Shown here in pieces: positions 48,701-55,869 of a stretch of DNA of 63,817 nucleotides. Position 1 is the first letter of the stretch, and every line of letters starts with the position of its first letter. Both the position numbers and the translations under genes were made by a program. Under the pieces are notes generated by a model. The model was not told the DNA's origin and did no database searches. It worked only from the letters and a program-made list of their open reading frames with translations. This DNA comes from JALYRV01 sp036675475 (GTDB lineage: Bacteria > Acidobacteriota > Vicinamibacteria > Vicinamibacterales > SCN-69-37). Where the stretch lies: NCBI GenBank assembly GCA_036675475.1, contig JAKFEY010000092.1, positions 1 through 63,817 on the forward strand, in the 5' to 3' direction.

Positions 48701-49053
48701 GTCCAGCCGACGACGCGATCGCCCATCGGATGATGCGTGAGCCGCGTGGGCTCGCCGCCGACCGCGGGAATCACATAGACGTCCTGGTTGCCGTCGTAAT
48801 TCGCGCTGTACGCGACCTTCGTGCCGTCAGGCGAGAAGCGCGGAAACGCCTCTTCGCCGGCCGACGAGGTCAGGCGCACGGCGGTGCCGCCGTCTTTGGC
48901 GACGAGCCAGACATCGCCGGCATACACGAACGCGATTTGCGTTTTCGAGACCGACGGATGGCGCAGCATGCGCGCGTCGATCTGCGCGGAAGCGGGAGTG
49001 GCCAGGAGCGCGGCTGCCGCCGCGAATGAAAGGACACGCAAGCCTTTGAGCAT
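45754..49053 (-). CDS. Exported tricorn-like S41 protease
   Basis: A 1099-residue protein with a signal peptide. Two beta-propeller regions (about 25-330 and 330-610; repeats such as PRFSPDGTKVAYSAN and PRWSPDGKTLAFWSD) are followed by a charged K/E/P linker, a PDZ-like domain (PLDEPGVNVNEGDYILAVNGVPI) and the S41 catalytic core. The nucleophile is S982 in GWSGSGGDAF by comparison with tricorn. The fold degrades short peptides after gating by the propellers. Length is typical of the family. A proline-rich C-terminus ends KGGGGQ. Confidence 0.93.
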   Translation of the reverse strand: MLKGLRVLSFAAAAALLATPASAQIDARMLRHPSVSKTQIAFVYAGDVWLVAKDGGTAVRLTSSAGEEAFPRFSPDGTKVAYSANYDGNQDVYVIPAVGGEPTRLTHHPMGDRVVGWTPDGTRVLFVSGRESGRQRYNQFYTVPLAGGMADKLPIPYGEFGAYAQDGHRFAYMPMSTDFRTWKRYRGGWSPDLFIFDLEKLTSENITNNAAQDAQPMWHGDTIYFISDRGANERHNIWAYDAKTKQSRQITQFTDFDVTFPSMGPDSIVFQAGGRMYLLDVASGRHKEVPVRVVTDETTLRTRTEKVAELIQNAGVSPTGKRATFEARGDVFTAPAEHGPVVNITRSSGVAERYPRWSPDGKTLAFWSDKTGEYELTLRNADGTGDDHTITKLGAGFRYPVSWSPDSKTVAYMDQGMRLRVTTIADGATRQIDVSPEWMGHGQLEGFDLRWSPDSRFLTYARPTGDANQSIFVYDTKDAKLTRATTGYFNDHQPVFDPEGKYLFYASDRDFIPVYGSFDNSWTYPNPTRLIAVPLRKDVASPLAARNDAEEGKVTGEREKGTPGAKPEGEKAKEEGAQKPAPALTIDFDGFEGRAVVLPPAAGNYANVQAIKGKLLYRRLPRAGAAPGGQAAVFYFDLAEREEKAVLENVGGFEVTADGKKMLVVQQDKFAILDIKPALKFEKPIVTADMEAPVNPRAEWRQMFNDAYRFQRDFFYDEAMHGVDWAAMRARYGKLLDDVVTRWDLDFILGEFIGELNASHTYNQGGDHQAAPARNVGMLGVDWEMNADRYRVKRIVRGGPWDVSVRSPLDEPGVNVNEGDYILAVNGVPIDAKHDPWAAFQGLGNKTVMLTVNAKPSLEGSRNVVVRTLTSEVELRFRDWIEQRRQIVDKATGGKIGYIYVQSTGVDAQNELVRQFMAQWRKDGLIIDERWNSGGQIPDRFIELLNRPMLAYWAVRDGQAWQWPPVAHKGEMVMLINGWSGSGGDAFPNYFKQAGLGPLIGTRTWGGLIGISGAPPLVDGGAVTVPTFRMYSPEGTWFAEGHGVEPDIHVPEDPAALAKGTDPQLQRAIKEVQDRVAKAPKPPTRPAPEKRIPKGGGGQ

Positions 49054-49174
49054 GCGCCATTCTAGCCGCTGGCGGACGTGGCGCGGGGCTTCGACAACTG
49101 CGTGTCCGATGGCGGACGGTCGTGCTCTACCTTCGCGTGTGCGCGGCTCGGCCGTGGACGGCACGCGTTTAGCA

Positions 49175-49196
49175 CGACTCGCCCCGGGGAGAGTCG
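49175..49196. promoter_or_regulatory. 22-bp near-perfect palindrome between divergent genes
   Basis: CGACTCGCCCCGGGGAGAGTCG is palindromic apart from one mismatched pair (G/A at positions 7 and 16). It lies in the 180-base spacer between the tricorn-like gene and a small plus-strand ORF, 37 bases from the latter start. Candidate operator for either side. Confidence 0.5.
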
Positions 49197-49233
49197 CGCA
49201 AGACGCGCGCCGCTCTCCGCCTGGGAGGACAGC

Positions 49234-49335
49234 ATGGCAAAGAAGAGCGGCAGGATCGGCACGCGCGGCAACAAGACCGGCACGCTGCCGAAGAAGACGT
49301 CGCGAGGCACCACGCGGCGCTCGGGCGAGCGGTAG
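49234..49335 (+). CDS. Candidate small basic protein (33 residues)
   Basis: A short ORF starting MAKKSGRIGTRGNKTG and ending TRRSGER. About a third of its residues are Lys or Arg and it has no Cys, Trp or Phe. GGGAGG lies 6 bases before the ATG, a better ribosome-binding site than most genes here have. Composition resembles small nucleic-acid- or ribosome-associated proteins. I recognise no family. Its stop codon is the first bases of a REP-like palindrome. It may be a false ORF; the SD and the intergenic position argue for it. Confidence 0.5.
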   Translation: MAKKSGRIGTRGNKTGTLPKKTSRGTTRRSGER

Positions 49336-49363
49336 GCCCGGACTTCAGCCCCGGCCCTACCGC
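49329..49363. repeat. REP-like palindrome at convergent gene ends
   Basis: The arms GCGGTAGG and CCTACCGC, with inner CCCGGACTTCAGCCCCGG, form an imperfect stem of about 13 pairs. It provides the TAG stop of the small plus-strand ORF and the TAG stop of the D-aminoacylase on the minus strand. Its outline (GTAGGG, central CTTCAG/CTGAAG) resembles the element at 20453-20478. It may double as a bidirectional 3' hairpin. Confidence 0.6.
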
Positions 49364-51063
49364 GTGAACACCTTCCCCGGCAGCGCCCACGTGATCCTGC
49401 CGGCGTCGACGACGGCGACGCCGTTGACGAAGACGTAGTCGACGCCTTCGGAGTACTGATGCGGCTCGAAGAAGGTCGCTTTGTCGCGGATCGTGGCGAG
49501 GTCGAAGATGACGAGGTCGGCCGCCATGCCTTCGCGGATCAGGCCGCGATCCTTCAGGCCCATGATCGTCGCCGGCAGCGACGTGGATGAACGGATGGCG
49601 TGCTCGACCGAGATGGTACCGCGCTCGATGGCGTAGTGGCGGATCTTGCGCGGGAAACTGCCGTAGAAGCGCGCGTGCGTCGACGGCGGGCCGTCGGGCA
49701 GCGCGATGCCGGCGTCGGTGGAGGTCGCCACCCACGGCTGCTTCGCGAAAGCTTCCATGTCGCTCTCGTGCATCGAGAAGCCGCGCATGCGCGCCCCGCC
49801 GGCGCGATTCGGAAGGCCCTCGAGTTGAATCTGAATCGCGGCCTCAATCGGGTCGACGCGCCACAGCTTCGCGATGTCCTCGAGCGACTTTCCGTAGAGG
49901 GACTTGTCGGTGTAGTCGTAGATGATGACGTTGGCGGCGCCGCCGCGGCGCGCAATCTCGTGCGCGATGTCGGAGCGCACGGTCGCCGCCTTCCCGGGAT
50001 CCGCCAGCGTCCTGCGCAGCGCCTCGGCGCGCGGATTCGTGCCCGGCGCCGGCGTTGCGCCTCGCTCGCCCTCGACGCGAATCGCCCAGTCGGGAATCAG
50101 CACCGTCGATCCGTCGGTGCCGCTCGTGGGGTACGGGTACTGATCGGCCCACACATCGACGCCGCGTGCGCGCGCGCGCTCAATCAGGCTGATCGCGGCC
50201 GCGCTCGATCCCCAGTAGTTCGCGCCCTTCGCCTTGATGTGCGACGCCACCACCCGCGCGCCGGATTTCTCGCCAATCTCAATTGTCTCGCGCACCGCGT
50301 CGAGCAGCGACGGCGGGCCCAAGCCGTCCTGGCTCGGCACGTACCAGAGCGGATCGGATCCTTCGCTGCGTTCGTGCGAGATGTAGACGCCGTCGAACGC
50401 CGGCAGCTCCTTCGCGAGCTCCACGAGCTCCGACGTCACGCTCCAGCGGCCAGGCTCGTACTCGAGGCCGGCCGACAGGCCCACCGCGCCCTCCTGCAGG
50501 CCCTGCCGCACGAGCGCGCGCATCTTCGCCACTTCGTCCGGCGTCGCGGGCCGCCGTGTGTCGCGCCCCATCACCTGCGACCGCACCGCCCCATGCCCCA
50601 CCATCAGCATGGTGTTCGGGCCAATCCGGTTCTTCTCGATCAGGTCGCGCTGCGTCTTGATCGGCCACGGCGATCGCCCGTCATGATTGACCACCACCGT
50701 GGTGATGCCCTGCGTCACCAGATTCGGCGCCGCCCGAATCTGCGGGTTCTCGTCGCGGAATCCCCCGCGCGGCCTCGCCCCATCGTCGGCATGCGAGTGA
50801 ATATCGATGAAGCCGGGCGCGACGAACTTGCCGGTGGCATCGATGACGCGCGCGGCGGTCGCGCCGGGAAGACGCCCGACCGCGATGATCCTGCCGTCGC
50901 GCACGCCGATGTCCGCCGGAAACGCGGGATTGCCGGTGCCGTCGAACACCCGCGCGCCCTTGACAAGGATGTCGAACGATTGCGCAGGCTGCGGCGACTG
51001 CGCCGCGAGTGTCGCGGCACAGACGGCTGCGAGCGCCGCGCCGAAAACGAACCGGAGTTTCAT
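49357..51063 (-). CDS. Secreted N-acyl-D-amino-acid deacylase-like amidohydrolase
   Basis: A 568-residue protein with a signal peptide (LAAVCAATLAAQ). The first metal site is H89 and H91 in PGFIDIHSHADDG. Further typical blocks are VTQGITTVVVNHDGRS, GLSAGLEYEPG (carboxylate ligand region), YISHERSEG, ASHIKAKG and the late ATSTDAGIALPDGPPSTHARFYGSFPR. D-aminoacylases hydrolyse N-acyl-D-amino acids. It is the last gene of a run of six with gaps of at most 16 bases and ends in a REP-like palindrome. Confidence 0.92.
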   Translation of the reverse strand: MKLRFVFGAALAAVCAATLAAQSPQPAQSFDILVKGARVFDGTGNPAFPADIGVRDGRIIAVGRLPGATAARVIDATGKFVAPGFIDIHSHADDGARPRGGFRDENPQIRAAPNLVTQGITTVVVNHDGRSPWPIKTQRDLIEKNRIGPNTMLMVGHGAVRSQVMGRDTRRPATPDEVAKMRALVRQGLQEGAVGLSAGLEYEPGRWSVTSELVELAKELPAFDGVYISHERSEGSDPLWYVPSQDGLGPPSLLDAVRETIEIGEKSGARVVASHIKAKGANYWGSSAAAISLIERARARGVDVWADQYPYPTSGTDGSTVLIPDWAIRVEGERGATPAPGTNPRAEALRRTLADPGKAATVRSDIAHEIARRGGAANVIIYDYTDKSLYGKSLEDIAKLWRVDPIEAAIQIQLEGLPNRAGGARMRGFSMHESDMEAFAKQPWVATSTDAGIALPDGPPSTHARFYGSFPRKIRHYAIERGTISVEHAIRSSTSLPATIMGLKDRGLIREGMAADLVIFDLATIRDKATFFEPHQYSEGVDYVFVNGVAVVDAGRITWALPGKVFTR

Positions 51064-51079
51064 GGGAGCCTCCCCGCGG

Positions 51080-51865
51080 TCACTTTGCGGGCGGAGCGGC
51101 CTTCACGCGGTACGTGCCGTCTTCGAGCCGTTCGCGATAGGCGGTGTGGCAGGTCGAGCACATGCGGTTGACTTCCGAAGCAGCGGCCTTGGCCTGATCC
51201 CAGTTGCCTGCGCCGGCGGCGCGCTCGAGCGCGGTGAGCTGCGCGCGCGCGGTGCGCGTCCACTCGATCGCGTCGGCCGTCGCACGTTTCTTCCAGAACG
51301 CTTCGGCGTCGGCAAACGCCGCCTTGAGGTCGCGCGTGTGGCCGGCGGCCGCGGCCGCATTCGACGCGGTGACCGCCGTGCGCAGTTCGTTGAACGCCGG
51401 CCCGACGCGCTTCATCACCTTGTCGAACGCCTCTTCCTCGGGCGTCAGCGGCGGCGGCGGCCGCTTCGCGAGATCGGTCATGGCCGCGTTGATCACCGAC
51501 GTCGCAAGGATTGCGGGCCGGCCCTGATACTTCGCCAGCGCATCGGCGCCGGCATCGAGCGTGTAGCCCTTCACGCGCCGCGCGATCTCGGCCGTATCGA
51601 AGCGCACCGCCTCACCCACCACGGTGACGTACGCCCTGGCGTCGACCGGGGCCATCAGCGTCGGCGCGATCACCAGCACGTCATGGTCAGCGACGAACAT
51701 CGATGCAGAGAGTGACTGCGCGACGGCGGATGACATGGAGACGACCTGGCCGTAGAACGCGTCAGGCCTGGCGGCGAAGGTGTTGGCGGCGATCGGCACC
51801 GGCCGCGCAGGCGCGGCCGCCTGCGTGCCGGCCAGCACGAGGACCAGCGCGACGAGCTTCATCAT
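51080..51865 (-). CDS. Exported c-type cytochrome (cytochrome c'-like C-terminus)
   Basis: A 261-residue protein with a signal peptide. The C-terminal 100 residues form a helical bundle ending in the haem motif CSTCHTAYRER (C236-H240), the arrangement of cytochrome c'. Residues about 20-120 form a separate domain (ARAYVTVVGEAVRF) with no recognised family. One haem is expected. The ATG directly abuts the stop of the creatininase-like gene. Confidence 0.85.
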   Translation of the reverse strand: MMKLVALVLVLAGTQAAAPARPVPIAANTFAARPDAFYGQVVSMSSAVAQSLSASMFVADHDVLVIAPTLMAPVDARAYVTVVGEAVRFDTAEIARRVKGYTLDAGADALAKYQGRPAILATSVINAAMTDLAKRPPPPLTPEEEAFDKVMKRVGPAFNELRTAVTASNAAAAAGHTRDLKAAFADAEAFWKKRATADAIEWTRTARAQLTALERAAGAGNWDQAKAAASEVNRMCSTCHTAYRERLEDGTYRVKAAPPAK

Positions 51866-52732
51866 TTACTGCCCGATCGCCTTCTTGATCGCGGCCACGG
51901 CATTGTCGGCGCGAAACTCGATGATCTTCCGGCCCATCTCGATCGTCTTCTCCTTCGGCACGATGCTGACGCCGTTGATCGTGGCCTTGTTGGCCGCCAC
52001 GCGCTGGTCGAAGCGCACGAGCACCGGGCTCACCGCCATGAGCGCGGCGGTGATGCCGTACTCGTCGTGGATGCCGTCGGAGTTGAGCTTCTCGGCGATG
52101 CCGTTGGCGGCGACGAAGTCCTGCACGCCGCCGGGCGTGCCCCAGTTGTAGAACTCGGGCACGTGATGAATGGCGGGCGTGCCGCCCCACTTCGCCGACA
52201 ACTCCTGCGCCACGGCGCGCAGCCCCGCCACATCGCCGCCGCTGTCGCCCATCAGGATGATGTGCGTGAAGCCCTGGCTCTTCAGACTCGTCGCCACATC
52301 GCGGAGCACACCCTGAAACGTCTCGCGCGTCAGATAAAGGCTGCCCCAGTTGATGTAGGGATTGTCGGGATTGCCCGCTTCGATCGGGATGATGGGCGCG
52401 ACGACGGCGTTGCCCAGCTTGCGCGCGATCGACTCACCCACCGCGCGCAGCACGTGCTGATGTTTCGAACCCGGCAGGTACGGACCGTTCTGCTCCGTGC
52501 TGCCCGCAAACACCAGCGCCGTCGTCTTTCCGCCCTTGATGGCGTCGCGCGCCTCGAGATACGTCATCTCCTCGAGCCACACGGTGTCGTGCGCGGCGAT
52601 CGGGCGCGGCTTTGCGGCTTCGGCCTCGTAGCGCGCTTTCGCCTGCGCCGCGCGCGCCTCCGGCGTCATCTGCGGGCGCTCCTGCGCGCCCAGCACCACA
52701 GGCAGAACGAGCATGGCGATCGCAAGTGTCAT
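51866..52732 (-). CDS. Exported creatininase-family homologue with altered metal site
   Basis: A 288-residue protein with a signal peptide (AIAMLVLPVVLGAQ). The creatininase fold is recognisable from LVFAGSTEQNGPYLPG, APIIPIEAG and HIILMGDSGGDVAG. Compared with creatininase (E34, H36, D45, H120, E122), E80 is kept, but N82 and H91 replace the first His and Asp, and the NGH motif reads GDSGGD. Some metal ligands are therefore missing or changed. It overlaps the ankyrin gene stop by 4 bases (ATGA). Confidence 0.85.
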   Translation of the reverse strand: MTLAIAMLVLPVVLGAQERPQMTPEARAAQAKARYEAEAAKPRPIAAHDTVWLEEMTYLEARDAIKGGKTTALVFAGSTEQNGPYLPGSKHQHVLRAVGESIARKLGNAVVAPIIPIEAGNPDNPYINWGSLYLTRETFQGVLRDVATSLKSQGFTHIILMGDSGGDVAGLRAVAQELSAKWGGTPAIHHVPEFYNWGTPGGVQDFVAANGIAEKLNSDGIHDEYGITAALMAVSPVLVRFDQRVAANKATINGVSIVPKEKTIEMGRKIIEFRADNAVAAIKKAIGQ

Positions 52733-54468
52733 TTGCAGGCCCGGCAGTTGTTGTTGTTCTTCGCGCCCATGCCTTCGAGCAGCTTGATCGTGTCGGGGAA
52801 CGGCTGCGTGCGCTGCTCGGGGCTGTTCGCCATATCGACCGTCGTCTGTCCCGCGCGGTTGACCGCCATGACGTCGGCGCCGCGCTTGACGAGATACAGA
52901 ATCATGTCGTTGTCGCCGCGCGCGGCGGCATGATGCAGCGCCGTGAAGCCGTCGGCGTCGCGCGCGTTGACGTCCACGCCGAGCTCTTCGAGGAAATACC
53001 GCGCGGCGGGCAGCCAGCCGTCGGGCACGTGCCGGTGCTGCTGCGCCACGCGCGACGTGCCGTAGCCGACGCCGCTGGCGGCGTGGAACGGCGGCACGTG
53101 CGGCCCGCCCGGCGGCGTGCGCGGCAGGCCTGACGGATCGCTCGCCCTCGCCGCGCTGCCGTACGACATCGTGGGAATGTGCGGATCGGCGCCGTGCTTC
53201 ACGAGCAGCCGCATGGCGTCGACATCGAGCGCGTACGCGGCGCGCCAGAACGGCGTGGCGCCTGAGAAGTCCACGCCCATGCGCCCGGTGTTGTACGCCG
53301 CATACCAGATGTGCGATCGCGTGCGGATGTTCGGATCGGCGCCGGCCTTCAGCAGCGCCTCGAGCACCTGCAGGTGCGACGCGCGCTGCTGCTGCTGCGC
53401 CGTCGGCTGCGGATACCACGTGCGCAGCGCCCACTCGTTGTTGATCGTCGCAAACAGCGGCCCCACCCCATCGTCATTCGCCAGATTCGGATTGGCGCCG
53501 CGCTCGAGAAACGTGAGGGCGAGATCGTACTGGCCGTTGGTGAGCGCGAGCACCATCGGCGTCGAGCCGTCGGCGGCCGCGAGATTCAGATCGAGGCCGG
53601 CGTCGAGCAGCAGCATGGCGGCGTTCACGTGGCCATCGCGCGCGGCGTAGTGCAGCGCGGTGAAGCCGCCCTGCCGCCCGATCTGCTCGATGTCGGAGGG
53701 CGCGCGCACGCCGCCGCCCCCGCCGCCGCGGCGTCCAGGCTCGCCGCCCTGTCCGCCGCGCCCGGCCTGCGGACCTCCGCCGCCGCCCGAGGGCGGCGCG
53801 CCGTCGATGCTGCTGTCGCCCGCGGCCGCGCGCCCGGTGGCCGCGGTGATGATGCGATCGCGCGCCTGCCGCGCGCGGCTGTCTTCGACCGAGCGGGCCC
53901 GGTAGTCGATCACGTTGGTGGCGAGGCCCGCATCGGCGCCGCGCGCAAGCAGCGTTTTCGCGGCCTCGAGCCGGTTCTGCGCCACCGCGAAGATCAGGGG
54001 CGTGCGGCCATGCGTCTCGTCGCGCGCATTCACGCCGGCGCCGCGATCGAGCAGCGCCGTGATGGCGGCCGGGTTGCCGGCCTGCGCGGCCAGATGCAGC
54101 GGCTGCACGCCGGTTTCGGTGAGCGCCGCAGGCGCGCTGCCCGCGTCGAGCAGCCGCGCGACGACAGCCGCGTGTCCGCGCGAGCTCGCCAGGTGCAGCG
54201 GCGTGTAGCGGCCGACCCGCGTCAGCGGCTCGGTGGCCGCACCCGCGACGAGCAGCACGTTGACGATGTCGGCGCTGCCGTTGAGCGCGCTCCAGTGCAG
54301 CGCCGTCATGCCGTCGCCCTGCGGCGCGTTGACGTCGGCGCCGTCGCGCAGCAGCGCGCGCACGCGATCCAGGTCGCCGCGCTGGGCCGCGTCGGCGACG
54401 CTGGCCGGCACGGCCTGCATGTTGCCGGCGGTGAGGACGAGCGCGAGATAAAGGACGGCCGTCCGCAT
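52729..54468 (-). CDS. Secreted ankyrin-repeat protein
   Basis: A 579-residue protein with a signal peptide (VLYLALVLTAGNMQA). At least eight ankyrin repeats are visible (for example DGMTALHWSALNGSADIVNVLLVAGA, GRYTPLHLASSRGHAAVVARLLDAGS, DGFTALHHAAARGDNDMILYLVKRGA). A glycine-rich low-complexity insert (GGGGGPQAGRGGQGGEPGRRGG) splits the array. The C-terminus ends in NNNNCRACK, resembling a CxxCH haem motif with the final His replaced. It probably scaffolds the products of the neighbouring genes; this is inference. Confidence 0.92.
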   Translation of the reverse strand: MRTAVLYLALVLTAGNMQAVPASVADAAQRGDLDRVRALLRDGADVNAPQGDGMTALHWSALNGSADIVNVLLVAGAATEPLTRVGRYTPLHLASSRGHAAVVARLLDAGSAPAALTETGVQPLHLAAQAGNPAAITALLDRGAGVNARDETHGRTPLIFAVAQNRLEAAKTLLARGADAGLATNVIDYRARSVEDSRARQARDRIITAATGRAAAGDSSIDGAPPSGGGGGPQAGRGGQGGEPGRRGGGGGGVRAPSDIEQIGRQGGFTALHYAARDGHVNAAMLLLDAGLDLNLAAADGSTPMVLALTNGQYDLALTFLERGANPNLANDDGVGPLFATINNEWALRTWYPQPTAQQQQRASHLQVLEALLKAGADPNIRTRSHIWYAAYNTGRMGVDFSGATPFWRAAYALDVDAMRLLVKHGADPHIPTMSYGSAARASDPSGLPRTPPGGPHVPPFHAASGVGYGTSRVAQQHRHVPDGWLPAARYFLEELGVDVNARDADGFTALHHAAARGDNDMILYLVKRGADVMAVNRAGQTTVDMANSPEQRTQPFPDTIKLLEGMGAKNNNNCRACK

Positions 54469-54477
54469 GATGGCTCC

Positions 54478-55869
54478 TTACGCCGTGAACGAGAACTCGC
54501 CGGTGCTGTCGCCGAACGTCTGCTGATCCTCGAGCCCGAGCCGGTGCAGCAGCGTCAGCATGACGTTGGCCATCGGCGTGCCGTCGGCGGCCTTCACGTG
54601 CACGCCGCCCTCGAGCACGCCGCCGCCGTGCCCGAGCAGGATCAGCGGGCAGTTGCGGTGGTTGTGCAGGTTGCCGTTGGCCATCGGCGATCCGTACATC
54701 ACGAGCGTCTTGTCGAGCAGCGTGCCGTCGCCTTCGGTGGCGGCCTGCAGCTTCTCGAGGAAGTACGGCAGCAGCGACGCGTGATGCTTGTTGATGGCCG
54801 CGAACTGGCGGATGCGCTCTTCGGCCACACCGTGATGCGACGCGTTGTGGAAGCCGACGTCCACGCCGCTGCCCGGATAGATGCGGCCCGAGCCGTCGCG
54901 GCCGAACTTGAACGAGAAGACGCGCGTGGTGTCGGACTGGAACGCGAGCACCTGCAGGTCGAACATCAGCTTGACGTGCTCTTCGAACGAGTCGGGCACG
55001 CCCGCGGGCGCGCCCGGCAGGTCGCGCGGCTCGCCGCTCGTGTTGCGCGCCTCGATGCGCGCGATGCGCTGCTCGATCTCGCGCAGGTTCGTCGTGTACT
55101 GATCGAGCCGCAGCCGGTCCGACGCGCCGAGCGTGCGTCTGAGCTCCGCCATCTGCGCGGTGAGCATGTCGAGAATGCTGCGATCGGTGGCGCGCCGCTT
55201 CGCGCGCTGCTCGGGCGTGCCGCCGGCGCCAAACAGCTGCTCGAACACGATGCGCGGGTCGCGCACCATCGGCAGCGGCTCGCTCGGACCGGCCCAGCTG
55301 ATCGTGTCGGTGTAGACGCACGCGTAGCCGTACGCGCAGCCGCCCGACTGATCGACCGGCTCGATGCTCAGCTGCATCGACGGAATCGGCGTATCCGTGC
55401 CGTACTTCTTCACGTAGAGCTGATCGAACGACGTACCCACCTTGACGTCCGATCCTTCGGTGAGCTTCGGGCGGCAGTGCGTGAACATCACCGCGCTCGA
55501 TCGGAAGTGATCGCCGCCGACTTCCGCCGGCTCGAACGCCTCGGCCATCCGCGCGTCGGTGTTGCTGACGATGGTGAGGTGGTTGCGGAAGGGTTCGAGC
55601 GGACTGAGCGCGCTGGGCGTGAGATCGAAGGCGCGGCCGGTGGCGGCGGGATTCCACAGGTTCTGCGTCATCCCGTACTCGCTGCAGCCGGCGGCGCCGT
55701 GCACCTGCTCGATGCAGACGAGACGCCGCCGCGCGGCGGCCTGGCCCGCGGCCGTCTGCGCGAAGAGCGTGCGCGCGGGCACCATCGAGTCGAGCAGCGG
55801 CAGCGCCACGGTGGCGCCCAGGCCCTTCAGGGCCGTGCGGCGCGACAGGTGCTTCTTCGTCAGATACAT
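54478..55869 (-). CDS. Tat-exported DUF1552 protein
   Basis: A 463-residue protein with a twin-arginine signal (LSRRTALKGLGATVALPLLD). The DUF1552 pattern includes GCSEYGMTQNLWNP, FRNHLTIVSNTD, the SFDQLYVKKYG block, and YGSPMANGNLHNHRNCPLILLGHGGG. DUF1552 relatives accompany DUF1592-type cytochromes in Planctomycetota and Acidobacteriota; no reaction is established. The Tat route suggests a folded or metal-loaded protein is exported. Its ATG shares one base with the DUF1592 stop, and a 9-base gap precedes the ankyrin gene. Confidence 0.93.
   Translation of the reverse strand: MYLTKKHLSRRTALKGLGATVALPLLDSMVPARTLFAQTAAGQAAARRRLVCIEQVHGAAGCSEYGMTQNLWNPAATGRAFDLTPSALSPLEPFRNHLTIVSNTDARMAEAFEPAEVGGDHFRSSAVMFTHCRPKLTEGSDVKVGTSFDQLYVKKYGTDTPIPSMQLSIEPVDQSGGCAYGYACVYTDTISWAGPSEPLPMVRDPRIVFEQLFGAGGTPEQRAKRRATDRSILDMLTAQMAELRRTLGASDRLRLDQYTTNLREIEQRIARIEARNTSGEPRDLPGAPAGVPDSFEEHVKLMFDLQVLAFQSDTTRVFSFKFGRDGSGRIYPGSGVDVGFHNASHHGVAEERIRQFAAINKHHASLLPYFLEKLQAATEGDGTLLDKTLVMYGSPMANGNLHNHRNCPLILLGHGGGVLEGGVHVKAADGTPMANVMLTLLHRLGLEDQQTFGDSTGEFSFTA

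Noticed and set aside
49054..49233. Alternative upstream starts for the tricorn-like gene (for example at 49164)
   Set aside because: The extra 37 residues are arginine-rich, lie before a good signal peptide and overlap the palindrome; the ATG at 49053 begins the signal peptide.
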